Source: Sphingobacterium multivorum
GTDB lineage: Bacteria; Bacteroidota; Bacteroidia; Sphingobacteriales; Sphingobacteriaceae
Direction: 5' to 3'
Length of the DNA: 64,000 nucleotides
NCBI RefSeq assembly: GCF_039511225.1
Contig: NZ_CP154261.1
Coordinates: 4,340,001 to 4,404,000 of the forward strand
Below are positions 44,101 through 52,715 of this stretch, in pieces. Position 1 is the first letter of the stretch. Each line of letters opens with the position of its first letter. Both the position numbers and the translations under genes were made by a program. The notes under the pieces were generated by a model, which saw only the letters and a list, made by a program, of their open reading frames with translations, did not search any database and was not told the origin of the DNA.

Positions 44101-44518
44101 GTACAATATCGTCAATCACTTGCAACGGATCCAAATCGGTTCCAAGATGGTAAAATACGATACCGTATTCACTCTTATCTGAGATACGATTGCCAGTGAT
44201 AATATAATTGCTGCCGCCCCCCATACAATGGATACCATAACTATTATTGCCGATAAAACTGGAGTTGGTACAGGTAAATCCTATACTCCGAGCGGTGGTC
44301 GTAATTGAATAGCCAAAGGACAGGTCAAACATGCTGCGATTTTGGTAAAAGCGGCAATTGTCAACAGACAGGTAATTTGTCCGAATACAGAGTATACCGC
44401 CGCGTGTCGCATTAAAGACTTCACAGCGGTCGAATGAAATTTCGCTACAGTCGGAAATATACACATTGTGATAATAGGTTCCACTTTCTCCTTGTGGAAT
44501 TTCAAACTGACCGAAACC
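44051..44518 (-). pseudogene. Parallel beta-helix protein fragment
   Basis: The minus-strand frame reads GFGQFEIPQGESGTYYHNVY, then repeated beta-helix turns (SFDRCEVFNATRGGILCIRT, SFIGNNSYGIHCMGGGSNYI, GIVFYHLGTDLDPL). It is the C-terminal end of a pectate-lyase-like right-handed beta-helix protein, cut off at about 44518 where it joins a fragment of an XRE gene. The stop at 44051 lies inside the hairpin. Confidence 0.6.
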
Positions 44519-44521
44519 TAG

Positions 44522-44818
44522 GAAAAGGACTGGTCACAGTCACAGCTGGCCACCAACAGCGGCGTATCCCGCGAGATGATCGGCAAGTACGAACGTGGGG
44601 AAGCTGTACCCTCACTCGATGCAGCAAAGAAGATTGCCAAGGCTTTTGGTGTCACACTGGATTATCTCGCCGGGGAGACCAGCGACATGGCCTTTGACCG
44701 TAGAACAGTGGAAAGGTTTCAGGATATTGAAAAGCTCAGCGAGGATAAAAAGGAGCACGTATTTGCCTTACTAGATGCATTCCTCGCCAAAAGCAAGATG
44801 CAGGCAATACTCAAATAA
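44522..44818 (+). pseudogene. XRE regulator lacking its first residues
   Basis: The open frame starts after a TAG at 44519-44521 and reads EKDWSQSQLATNSGVSREMI then GKYERGEAVPSLDAAKKIAK. Compared with typical XRE repressors about 15 N-terminal residues are missing. An internal ATG at 44576 could start a shorter product that lacks half of the HTH. Truncation coincides with the beta-helix junction. GC content is higher than the neighbouring DNA. Confidence 0.65.
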
Positions 44819-44860
44819 AACAACAACGCCCAATCTTATCGGATTGGGCGTTGTTGTTTT
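44817..44860 (+). terminator. Strong terminator hairpin
   Basis: A 19-bp stem (aaaacaacaacgcccaatc/gattgggcgttgttgtttt) with a 6-nt loop, directly after the XRE fragment's stop codon. Probably bidirectional, also ending the minus-strand lipoprotein gene. Confidence 0.85.
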
Positions 44861-44881
44861 ATATTACATATCACAAGCCAA

Positions 44882-45310
44882 TTAAGGAACGAGACTATAA
44901 CCATCTTCTTTTTTACCAGCCTTATTAAGTAAACGCATATATTCCTTATTATCTAATGGATAGTAAGCTAATTTTATAGATTGTAAACTATCCGAAACTT
45001 TAACTTCCTTCCATTTAAGATAAAAAAAAGACAGCGTATCTCGATGAAACCTATATACAAATAGGGAGAGTCCCTTCATCGTGTTCAACGTATCGGATCT
45101 TGTTTTAAGTCTATTTTTATCCTTTGCGATGACTGTATATTGATTGTCATCCGTAACACCCCAATTAAGTGTATTTATATAAACTTTTTCACCAGTACTT
45201 GACACAAGTTCTTTAGTATTGAGAGTATCCTCAACAACATTACAGCCATCGAACAATATCATCAATATAGAAATCAAACTAAACAATGTTTTGTTATTTT
45301 TTCGTTCCAT
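44882..45310 (-). CDS. Small lipoprotein, probable orphan immunity-type
   Basis: A 142-residue protein from the ATG at 45310, with a lipoprotein signal (LFSLISILMILFDGC, Cys23). The longer reading frame upstream (to 45391) belongs to the Rhs remnant. The mature part is charged and helical-beta mixed (VYINTLNWGVTDDNQYTVIA). It follows a decayed Rhs core, so it may have been the immunity partner of a lost Rhs toxin tip. Confidence 0.6.
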   Translation of the reverse strand: MERKNNKTLFSLISILMILFDGCNVVEDTLNTKELVSSTGEKVYINTLNWGVTDDNQYTVIAKDKNRLKTRSDTLNTMKGLSLFVYRFHRDTLSFFYLKWKEVKVSDSLQSIKLAYYPLDNKEYMRLLNKAGKKEDGYSLVP

Positions 45311-45490
45311 AATTAATACCTTGTAAAATTCGACGACCAGAATAAGATTTTTCACCATCGTATGGGGCTGGACCAAAGGATTTCCGCACATCCCATAACG
45401 ATAAGAAGATAGATCAAATGCTGCCTCCGCCAGCGGATACCACGTTCCATCTTCCTATTTCAGCATCGCGAAAACGTGCCGCGTAATCGT
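45311..45490 (-). pseudogene. Remnant of an Rhs core end with frameshifts
   Basis: The minus strand codes, across at least two frames, [17 protein letters not shown], then PLAEAAFDLSSYRYG, then YDGEKSYSGRRILQGINYG. The first two segments match the Rhs core of the gene at 45963-47156 ([20 protein letters not shown]). This is a decayed earlier tip cassette, upstream of the 44882-45310 lipoprotein. Confidence 0.7.
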
Positions 45491-45492
45491 AT

Positions 45493-45966
45493 TTACCTTT
45501 GTTTAGCTTCTATAGTAGCTTTATATTTTTTTACAATATAGTCGTAATCGTTAGTTTTATGATAAACGTCATCCATTGATTTTTTATCACCCGAAAAATA
45601 ACTTAAATAGGTTATTTTTTTTTGATCTGGTAATTCCAGCGTTCCTAAAGTACCAACTGTCACCTGCTTGTTTCCATTATCCTTCACCCCATTATTTTGT
45701 ATTCTTTTTCCTGTTTCGTCAACTTCTACCAAATCTATAATGTCGTCTGGAACATATTTACTGAAAATTATGCCATCCTCTGGCGTATAAAATACTATCT
45801 TATTATCCGTTTTTTCAAACTTGCCTCTATTAAATTCTTGACCATAAAATATCCAAATTTCACCTTTATATGATTTCGGTATAACAAGCTCTTGCTTTGT
45901 AAACTTATTACTGTTACACGACATAAAAAGGAATAGGAAACACACAATTATCAATTTATTTTTCAT
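45493..45966 (-). CDS. Lipoprotein, probable immunity partner of the Rhs protein
   Basis: A 157-residue protein with a lipoprotein signal ([11 protein letters not shown], Cys17). The mature part begins with [20 protein letters not shown], a beta-rich pattern like the DUF6843 group. Its ATG overlaps the stop codon of the upstream Rhs gene (ATGA at 45963-45966), the usual arrangement of a toxin and its immunity gene. A periplasmic or surface immunity role is inferred from that. Confidence 0.7.
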   Translation of the reverse strand: MKNKLIIVCFLFLFMSCNSNKFTKQELVIPKSYKGEIWIFYGQEFNRGKFEKTDNKIVFYTPEDGIIFSKYVPDDIIDLVEVDETGKRIQNNGVKDNGNKQVTVGTLGTLELPDQKKITYLSYFSGDKKSMDDVYHKTNDYDYIVKKYKATIEAKQR

Positions 45967-47156
45967 TTTGTTAATCTATCAAATTGCTCGAGAATTTTTT
46001 TATTCCATTCTTCTACTGGGATTGTCTGTTTTCCATTTCTCACGCCAATAAAATTTCCATTCTTATCAAACTTCACACTCATATTGACATTAAAAATATT
46101 CACGTCTGCACCACCCATTAAAGTCAACACATTCCCTTCCTCTTTACTAGCACCTAAAAAAAGTCTATTTCCAGATTGATCTTCCACAAATGCTTCTGTT
46201 GAGGGGAAATCATCTCCGTAAAAACTAGCTGAAATATTCAAATTATCTCCAGATTCTTTCATTACAAAATAAGCCCATATATCCAATGCCGGAGTAGCAA
46301 ACTGAGGTGTCAAGGGATCTTTTGCCGTATAAGAAAATTCAAACGCACCTTTCCTACTATTTTTATCTCGATTATGAATTTCAAAAGATGGATTTGCTAT
46401 TTTTTTCTCTTCAATCTTACCATTACTGTCATATTTTACAGTAGCATCAGCGCTAATATTTGCACCTCTATATTGTCTCATTTCACCATCGAATACAAAG
46501 TTGAATTTGGTTCTTGACGTTGCTCCAGTTAAGTTAGGCCCCGAATCTGCGGTTGACGGTCCTCGCCCATCACCTCTAAATTTTTTAGCGTAAAAATCGC
46601 TTCCTGCTCTTGCTGTAGAAATGAAACTTCGAACCCATACTGGCCACGGCCAAGCGCCATCTGGATCTATAAACCTAATCGGGTTATTGAATCCGTACAT
46701 ATAAGGAGACAAGCGTCTGCCTTTCTCCGCCAGCGGATCTATTACATTCCATCTTCCTATTTCAGCATCATAGAACCTTGCTCCGTAATCATACTGATCT
46801 CCAAGCTCGCCTTGGATCTCTTTGCCATTATAAAGATAATTATTATTTCCGCCTGCTACAACCTTACGTTTTCCAAATGGATAATAATTATCACGCTGTG
46901 CCACATCAATAGTTGTCGCACCACGTTTAAGCGTAGCCCGTACATTACCAAGATGGTCGGTTAAATTATAATGGTATACATAATTCGTCCCATTTTTCTG
47001 AGCATAGCCTTCCGAATTATGGATAATATCAATAGCACCGTTATTATATTCGATACCCCCCACATAATCCCTGATCGTAGTAATAGCATTAGGCGACGTT
47101 CCAATCTTCGATATTTTCTGAAGCTTAACCCCAGCTGCATTATATAGGAATGCCAC
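45963..47156 (-). CDS. Rhs repeat-core protein with variable C-terminus (5'-truncated)
   Basis: A 397-residue remnant of a larger Rhs/YD-repeat protein. Residues about 20-167 carry the Rhs-associated core ([61 protein letters not shown]). After PDG at residue 167 comes a variable tip of 230 residues with no toxin family that I can name ([37 protein letters not shown]). The large N-terminal part and signal peptide are missing, so secretion is doubtful. Confidence 0.75.
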   Translation of the reverse strand: MAFLYNAAGVKLQKISKIGTSPNAITTIRDYVGGIEYNNGAIDIIHNSEGYAQKNGTNYVYHYNLTDHLGNVRATLKRGATTIDVAQRDNYYPFGKRKVVAGGNNNYLYNGKEIQGELGDQYDYGARFYDAEIGRWNVIDPLAEKGRRLSPYMYGFNNPIRFIDPDGAWPWPVWVRSFISTARAGSDFYAKKFRGDGRGPSTADSGPNLTGATSRTKFNFVFDGEMRQYRGANISADATVKYDSNGKIEEKKIANPSFEIHNRDKNSRKGAFEFSYTAKDPLTPQFATPALDIWAYFVMKESGDNLNISASFYGDDFPSTEAFVEDQSGNRLFLGASKEEGNVLTLMGGADVNIFNVNMSVKFDKNGNFIGVRNGKQTIPVEEWNKKILEQFDRLTK

Positions 47157-47554
47157 ATCTGTACCTGCTTTTTACACTTTAACCTAATCAATAAGCTTTA
47201 TAAAAATATCTCAACGGAACTTGGTTTATAGGGAGACCATCTTTTGGGCCTTCCACTTTTGACTGCCTGAACATTGAGGGAGGTCAAATAGACGACTTTA
47301 AAGAGTCTCCTAGAAGTAGTGGGTTCGACTATAACCATTTCCCAATTAAACCACAGGTTTATTAAATTTTTCCAACCTACGTATAAAATCACCGCCAACT
47401 TTAACAGTAAAGTATGTGCTATCCTAAATACGACCTATGACAAAGCTATCGCCCTATTCACTTAATCGTCCAGATAGTGCGGAGGGTAAACGAACTAAGA
47501 GGGCAATTGTCCCTGAAAAAATTAATTCTTACTGCTTAGTCAGTATATACAGCT
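47157..47554. other. Spacer upstream of the truncated Rhs gene
   Basis: No gene is supported; a minus-strand frame at 47198-47398 lacks protein-like features. The missing 5' end of the Rhs gene should be here but is gone, so a deletion or rearrangement boundary lies near 47160. Confidence 0.4.
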
Positions 47555-48165
47555 CTTTCTTGCCCTATGCCAAGTCGATCAAGGAACAAATCTCTTAAAT
47601 TTGTAAGACTGCAAATGATTAAAATCCAGATAGAATGGAATAGCGAATTATCAATTGTAGGCTCATACTGAAAAAGGAAAAAATTACAAAAAAATATAAA
47701 GCTATGCAAAAGATTATTCCAAACCTTTGGTTTGACAGCAATGCGAAGGAAGCCGCAGAATATTACCTATCGGTTTTCAAAGATGGAAAAATAATAAATA
47801 TTACGTATTACCCGAATTCAGAAACTGAAGGACTGGCTGATTTCCAGAAAGATTTCGCTGGGAAAGTGCTTACCGTAGAGTTTGAGATTTTGGGAATGCG
47901 TTTTATCGGGATCAATGCCGGACCGATATTCAAATTTAACGAGGCTATTTCGTTGATGATCCCTTGCAAAGACCAGACTGAAATAGACTACTATTGGGAA
48001 GCACTTACATCGGATGGAGGACAGGAGAGCGTTTGCGGATGGCTGAAAGACAAATACGGATTAAGTTGGCAGGTTTCTCCTGAAAATTGGGAAGAACTCA
48101 ACAAAAGACCTGGCGCATTCAAAAAAATGATGGGAATGAAAAAGATCATTATTGCCGATTTCTAA
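47555..48165 (+). repeat. Copy 2 of the ~0.6-kb direct repeat
   Basis: Matches 35765-36372 over the gene and about 145 bp of leader. The two copies flank roughly 11 kb that contain the serine hydrolase, the catabolic operon and the Rhs region. Confidence 0.8.
47704..48165 (+). CDS. VOC/PhnB-like protein, copy 2
   Basis: A 153-residue near-copy of the 35911 gene, differing at about five positions (for instance SETEGLADF for SESEGLADF and GPIFKFNE for GPEFKFNE). Both copies remain intact, so both may be expressed from the copied leader. A terminator follows at 48217. Confidence 0.85.
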   Translation: MQKIIPNLWFDSNAKEAAEYYLSVFKDGKIINITYYPNSETEGLADFQKDFAGKVLTVEFEILGMRFIGINAGPIFKFNEAISLMIPCKDQTEIDYYWEALTSDGGQESVCGWLKDKYGLSWQVSPENWEELNKRPGAFKKMMGMKKIIIADF

Positions 48166-48216
48166 ACAGCAGCAAAGATTACGAATGGAGATGGTAGCAA
48201 CGCGAACACAAAAAAG

Positions 48217-48240
48217 ACTACTAAAAAAGTAGTTTTTTTT
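48217..48240 (+). terminator. Terminator after VOC copy 2
   Basis: A 6-bp stem (actact/agtagt) with an A-rich loop and a run of seven T residues, about 50 bp after the stop codon. Confidence 0.6.
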
Positions 48241-48308
48241 AAAAATATATCATTCTTTCTGAGTATCTTTAATTATCATAATATTTTTAGGTTTATAATT
48301 GGTTATTT

Positions 48309-48338
48309 AAGGTTTTCATCTCCCCGTTTGAAAACCTT
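48309..48338. terminator. Terminator hairpin between convergent genes
   Basis: A 10-bp stem (aaggttttca/tgaaaacctt) with a 10-nt loop, followed by ttttgtttt on the plus strand. It lies 90 bp past the serine acetyltransferase stop on the other strand and may end that operon too. Confidence 0.6.
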
Positions 48339-48427
48339 TTTTGTTTTAAAAGTACATTAATCAATGGTATACCCTATCGCTGCAAATCCATATAGACGAT
48401 CACATCGGATAGATTTACAAAAAAGTC

Positions 48428-49237
48428 TCAGCGATCAACTTTTGAATGGATAAATTGTATTTGTGGTTTATGGAATACTGTTGTGTCTGGCGGTACACTG
48501 CTTGTTATCCAGACGTTTCCCCCGATCACTGAATGATGTCCTATACGCGTATTCCCGCCCAATATGGTTGCTCCCGCATAAATAATCACGTGATCTTCAA
48601 TAATCGGATGTCTTCGCTGACCAGCCAATACCTTGTCAACACTAAGGGCTCCTAATGTGACCCCCTGATACAACTTAACGTGGTCGCCGATAACCGCTGT
48701 TTCGCCAATAACCAGGCCAGTTCCATGATCAATATGAAAGTGACGTCCAATGGTCGCTCCCGGATGGATATCTATGCCTGTACGTTCATGCGCATACTCG
48801 GTCAAAATACGAGGAAATAAGGGTACCCGATCTAACCAAAGCTGATGAGCCATGCGGTACATGCAAATCGCAAGAAACCCCGGATAAGTGCGTATGACCT
48901 CACTTAGATTGTTGGCCGCGGGATCGCCATCCAGCATAGCCTGAGCATCTTCAAGCATCAGATGATAGATGTGCGGGAGGTTTTCAAAAAAACGTTGGAC
49001 AATTTCGCGATGATCGCAGCCTACACAGTCTTTACTGTTCAGCAAAAGATCATATAGCTCATTTTCCAAAATTGTAAAAGTTGCTTTAACGGCTTCTACC
49101 GTAAGCAGCTTTTTCGAATTGCGTTCTGGAAACATAAGCCGAAATACATCTCTTGCCCATTCCCAGATACGAACGTTACTGGGCATATCATGCGCAGCCT
49201 GTTGTCTGGCAAATAAAGTGCTATAAAATTTTTCCAT
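48428..49237 (-). CDS. cysE: Serine O-acetyltransferase
   Basis: A 269-residue protein with the SAT helical N-terminus and the left-handed beta-helix (GIDIHPGATIGRHFHIDHGT, GLVIGETAVIGDHVKLYQGV, ATILGGNTRIGHHSVIGGNV). It makes O-acetylserine from serine and acetyl-CoA for cysteine synthesis. It is the last gene of the encapsulin-desulfurase operon, an arrangement known for family 2A encapsulin loci, and would supply the substrate that turns over to cysteine for the desulfurase. Confidence 0.93.
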   Translation of the reverse strand: MEKFYSTLFARQQAAHDMPSNVRIWEWARDVFRLMFPERNSKKLLTVEAVKATFTILENELYDLLLNSKDCVGCDHREIVQRFFENLPHIYHLMLEDAQAMLDGDPAANNLSEVIRTYPGFLAICMYRMAHQLWLDRVPLFPRILTEYAHERTGIDIHPGATIGRHFHIDHGTGLVIGETAVIGDHVKLYQGVTLGALSVDKVLAGQRRHPIIEDHVIIYAGATILGGNTRIGHHSVIGGNVWITSSVPPDTTVFHKPQIQFIHSKVDR

Positions 49238-49316
49238 TTCTTCTTTTTTATACTGATATCCTGAAAAAGGCCGGCAGCTAAACGATCTCCCTAACCGCCA
49301 GCTGCCACACTTTTAA

Positions 49317-51035
49317 TTAGTAAAATCGTTTGTTTCGACTGGCCAATCTCTCCACCGTCAACGCGAGGAGATCGATCTCCTGATGTGTATTGTAGAAGGC
49401 AAGGGAGGGCCTTACCGACGACTCATACCCCAATCTCCTCAGGATCGGCTGTGCACAGTGATGACCTGTCCGAACGGCTATGCCGACTTCATTCAATGCC
49501 TGGCCAACTTCGTTGTTGCTGTATCCAGAAAGGGTAAAGGAAAGTACACTGGTTTTTTCTTTCGCTGTACCGATCAAAGTAACACCAGCAACCTGTTTCA
49601 ACGACCGGGTCGCATAATCCAATAGATCATGCTCGTAGTGATAGATGTTATCAATGCCGATAGCCTGCACATATCGGATTGCAGCACCCAGGCCAACAGC
49701 ATCGGCAATATTGCCCGTACCAGCTTCAAAACGATTGGGGGCAGCATGAAATTCTGTTTTTTCAAAAGATACATCACGGATCATGTTTCCTCCGCTTTGG
49801 TAAGGCTGGGTATTGTTTAGGATGTCTTCTTTACCATAGAGCACGCCAATGCCTGTCGGGCCAAATATTTTATGTCCAGAAAACACAAAGAAATCGGGAT
49901 TTAGGTATTGAAGATCGATTGCAATATGGGAAACCGACTGCGCCCCGTCCAATAGGACTTTGGCCCCGACCCGATGCGCTGCGTCAATAATGGCTTTTGC
50001 CGGTGTTATTGTACCCAGCGCATTACTGACATGAGTAAAAGAGACTAATTTTGTTCGGGAACTGAGCAGTTTGCTATACTCATCAAAAAGCAGATTACCC
50101 TGCTCGTCAACCGGGATTACCCGGATCTTAAAACCTTTCTTTTGACTCAATTGCTGCCAGGGAACTATATTGGCGTGATGTTCCAAATAGCTAATTATAA
50201 TCTCATCATCTCGGCCTAAATGCTGATCTCCCCAACTATTGGCAACAAGGTTGATGGATTCGGTCGTGCCACGCGTAAATATAATCTCATTGGGTGAACT
50301 GGCATTTAGAAAGTTCTTAATGATATTTCGCGATTCTTCGTAGGCATCTGTAGCACGGGCAGCAAGTTCATGTGCAGCGCGGTGTATATTGGAATTTTCA
50401 GTCTGATAAAAGCGCGATATCCGGTCGATAACAACTTGTGGTTTCTGAGTCGTCGCGGCATTGTCCAACCAAACGAGTGGTCTTCCACGAACAGTTTCCT
50501 GCAGAATAGGAAAATCGCGACGAATTGACTGAACGTCAAAATGGGATTTCAACGTATCGTAAGGCAATGGAGACGTATTTTCAACTTTAGCCCCTGACTT
50601 TATGAAATAGAATGAATTTATACTATCACCCAGTGGTATCTGGGTACTATGTTGAAAACTTGTTAATTGCTGTAATGTCCCTCGTAGTGTATCAAGTGGA
50701 TTATCAGCCGTTTCCTCAAAGGGTAATTTATTGACCTGTGGCTCTATACCAATGCCCGTAGCAGGAGGAAGAACTGGATTGTAAATACCAGGCTGCCTGC
50801 CATTTCCTGCTAGGGGGATAGTCGCATTTTCTCTATGAAAATTTGGATCATGAAAACCGATTGCGGGATCTTCCAATTTGAATGTATTCAGTTTAGGATC
50901 AGGAGCCGGTTTTTCAGGATAGATTGCTTCTCGGGGAAGATCCCCAGACAGAAGGTTTTCAGTCGGAACTGCCTTAAAATACTTATTTGCTTCTTCCGTT
51001 AGAAATCTTTCGAAATCAATATCTAAATGAGACAT
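49317..51035 (-). CDS. Encapsulin-targeted cysteine desulfurase
   Basis: A 572-residue protein. Residues about 166-572 are a SufS-type PLP cysteine desulfurase, with the PLP lysine in FFVFSGHKIFGPTGIG and the catalytic Cys in VGIAVRTGHHCAQPILRRLG. The first 165 residues are a Pro-rich, largely disordered extension typical of cargo of family 2A encapsulins, with short conserved blocks (FERFLTEEANKYF, NPLDTLRGTLQQLT, GDSINSFYFIK) that guide loading. It releases sulfur from cysteine inside the shell. It sits 23 bp after the shell gene. Confidence 0.92.
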   Translation of the reverse strand: MSHLDIDFERFLTEEANKYFKAVPTENLLSGDLPREAIYPEKPAPDPKLNTFKLEDPAIGFHDPNFHRENATIPLAGNGRQPGIYNPVLPPATGIGIEPQVNKLPFEETADNPLDTLRGTLQQLTSFQHSTQIPLGDSINSFYFIKSGAKVENTSPLPYDTLKSHFDVQSIRRDFPILQETVRGRPLVWLDNAATTQKPQVVIDRISRFYQTENSNIHRAAHELAARATDAYEESRNIIKNFLNASSPNEIIFTRGTTESINLVANSWGDQHLGRDDEIIISYLEHHANIVPWQQLSQKKGFKIRVIPVDEQGNLLFDEYSKLLSSRTKLVSFTHVSNALGTITPAKAIIDAAHRVGAKVLLDGAQSVSHIAIDLQYLNPDFFVFSGHKIFGPTGIGVLYGKEDILNNTQPYQSGGNMIRDVSFEKTEFHAAPNRFEAGTGNIADAVGLGAAIRYVQAIGIDNIYHYEHDLLDYATRSLKQVAGVTLIGTAKEKTSVLSFTLSGYSNNEVGQALNEVGIAVRTGHHCAQPILRRLGYESSVRPSLAFYNTHQEIDLLALTVERLASRNKRFY

Positions 51036-51058
51036 AGTAAAATCTTTTAAGGAATGAT

Positions 51059-51982
51059 CTACTTATAATTGTAGCTGTGGTACTGTGTGATGTCCACATC
51101 GTCCAATACAGCCACAGCATCGTCTACGAGAATGACCAGCGAACAATATAAAGATATCAGGTAAGAAGCTATAGCTTTATCATTAATTCCGGTAAACTTG
51201 ATGGATAGGCCCGGTGTCTGTTCGCCCGGCAAATTAGGTTGATAAAGACCAATTACCCCCTGACGTGCTTCTCCTGTACGGATCAACAGAATTTTGGTCT
51301 TCCCATTTACAATAGGCACTTTATCACTGGGAATCAATGGGATGCCGCGCCAGGTTAAAAACTGTGAACCGAAAAGTGATACCGTGGGTGGTGGGACGCC
51401 ACGGCGTGTACATTCGCGTCCAAAGGCCGCAATGGTGAGTGGATGAAGCAGAAAAAAACCAGGCTGCTTCCAAACCTTTGTGATCAATTCGTCCAGGTCA
51501 TCGGGTGTAGGAGCTCCAGATCTGGTCTTAATAATCTGTTTGGCCGCCACATTGCTCAAGATTCCGTAATCGGCATTGTTGATGAGCTCACTCTCCTGCC
51601 TTTCTTTAATTTTCTCAATTGCCAATCGTAACTGTTCACTGATCTGGTTATAGGGCTTGCTGTAGAGATCAGAAACCCGTGTATGTACATCTATCAGTGT
51701 ATTGACTGCATTTAGATTATACTCCCGGGGACTTTCGTCATAATCAACAAATGTATGTGGCAAAACACTCTCATCTCGTCTGGAACAGTCTACCTGAATA
51801 CTGTCTTCGCCGACGACTTTGTTTAATCGAAACACACCCGATTCAACAGGTGTCCATTGCAATAAATGAACCAGCCATCGGGGTGAGATACTTTCAAGCT
51901 GTGGAACGGTTCTGGTGGCAATCGCCAGGTGTCGTGCAGCGACATCGCCCAAGGCGGTCTGTTGTGTTGGTTTTTCACTCAT
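51059..51982 (-). CDS. Family 2A encapsulin shell protein (SrpI-like)
   Basis: A 307-residue protein matching the HK97-fold family 2A encapsulin (SrpI) group: the N-terminal arm ALGDVAARHLAIATRT, the E-loop region RLNKVVGEDSIQVD, the P-domain helices (NADYGILSNVAAKQIIKTRS, TPDDLDELITKVWKQPGFFL) and the A-domain (GIPLIPSDKVPIVNGKTKIL, ARQGVIGLYQPNLPGEQTPG). It self-assembles into a nanocompartment that holds the cysteine desulfurase. In other bacteria family 2A shells with this cargo store elemental sulfur. Confidence 0.92.
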   Translation of the reverse strand: MSEKPTQQTALGDVAARHLAIATRTVPQLESISPRWLVHLLQWTPVESGVFRLNKVVGEDSIQVDCSRRDESVLPHTFVDYDESPREYNLNAVNTLIDVHTRVSDLYSKPYNQISEQLRLAIEKIKERQESELINNADYGILSNVAAKQIIKTRSGAPTPDDLDELITKVWKQPGFFLLHPLTIAAFGRECTRRGVPPPTVSLFGSQFLTWRGIPLIPSDKVPIVNGKTKILLIRTGEARQGVIGLYQPNLPGEQTPGLSIKFTGINDKAIASYLISLYCSLVILVDDAVAVLDDVDITQYHSYNYK

Positions 51983-52093
51983 ATTGTAAAAGTTTAATAA
52001 AATTTGGAATAGATTAAGAACACCTGAAAAAGAGTGGAAATTCGATCGTGGACTCTTTTTAAAAGAAGGATAGAAACTCTATCTTAATTTAGA

Positions 52094-52111
52094 GCAGACT
52101 TTTCAGTCTGC
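52094..52111 (-). other. Hairpin with GNRA-like loop upstream of the encapsulin gene
   Basis: On the minus strand gcagact and agtctgc pair around a gaaa loop. It lies in the 186-bp spacer between the small upstream gene and the shell gene, without a T run. It may act in mRNA processing or stability. Confidence 0.4.
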
Positions 52112-52168
52112 CCCTCATTATTTAGTTTAATAAATTAATTAGAAAGGTCGTAATAAGTATTTTAATTT

Positions 52169-52432
52169 TTATACGATCGGCACAAGCCTATTGTCCTCCA
52201 ATCGCACGGCAACTTGTTTTACTGATGTAAAACCGTCTTCTCTCGAAACAATATGTGATAGATCAAGGCCCTTTTTGGAAAGGGTGCTTAACAGAGCGGC
52301 TCGAAAAATCGTTTTGGATGATCCCCACCCCCGGCCTGACACCGTATCGTTATTAAATTGGATTAATTCATTAATCGAATAATGAATAAGCGTTTCAGAT
52401 AAGTGTTCATAAAGACTTTTTGTTGTTGCCAT
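52169..52432 (-). CDS. Small protein at the head of the encapsulin operon
   Basis: An 87-residue soluble protein (MATTKSLYEHLSETLIHYSI, INELIQFNNDTVSGRGWGS, FTSVKQVAVRLEDNRLVPIV). No family is recognised. Its gene is the first on the minus strand before the shell gene. It could be a secondary cargo, an assembly factor or a regulator; none is shown by the sequence. An inverted repeat spans its start codon. Confidence 0.6.
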   Translation of the reverse strand: MATTKSLYEHLSETLIHYSINELIQFNNDTVSGRGWGSSKTIFRAALLSTLSKKGLDLSHIVSREDGFTSVKQVAVRLEDNRLVPIV

Positions 52433-52471
52433 ACAATTTAAAAATTTAAAGGGTTAAACTATAAATTGTAT
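52431..52471. promoter_or_regulatory. Inverted repeat at the start of the encapsulin-operon leader
   Basis: atacaattta (52431-52440) and taaattgtat (52462-52471) are perfect 10-bp arms 21 bp apart, with the left arm touching the start codon of the small gene. It could be an operator or a 5' leader hairpin. Further upstream, accaccgtggt (52503-52513) is another short palindrome. Confidence 0.45.
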
Positions 52472-52715
52472 TCAGTTTTTTTGGCCGAAACCCATATTAA
52501 TTAACCACCGTGGTAAGTCTACTCGGTTGGTATCGCGCGATGCAATTCTGAATACTCTATAAAATTAGTAGATTTTATTTAAATTCCCTTATCTTTTTGA
52601 AAATAAAAGTTTTATTTATTTTTACCGGGTCAATTATTGTTTCTATCCCTCCTATTTTGTTAACTGATTTACCCTGATCATTCATCAGGGGCTATTAATG
52701 CCAACACAAGTCTTG

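Noticed and set aside
47198-47398. Minus-strand 66-residue frame upstream of the Rhs fragment
   Set aside because: Low-quality composition and no link to the Rhs frame.
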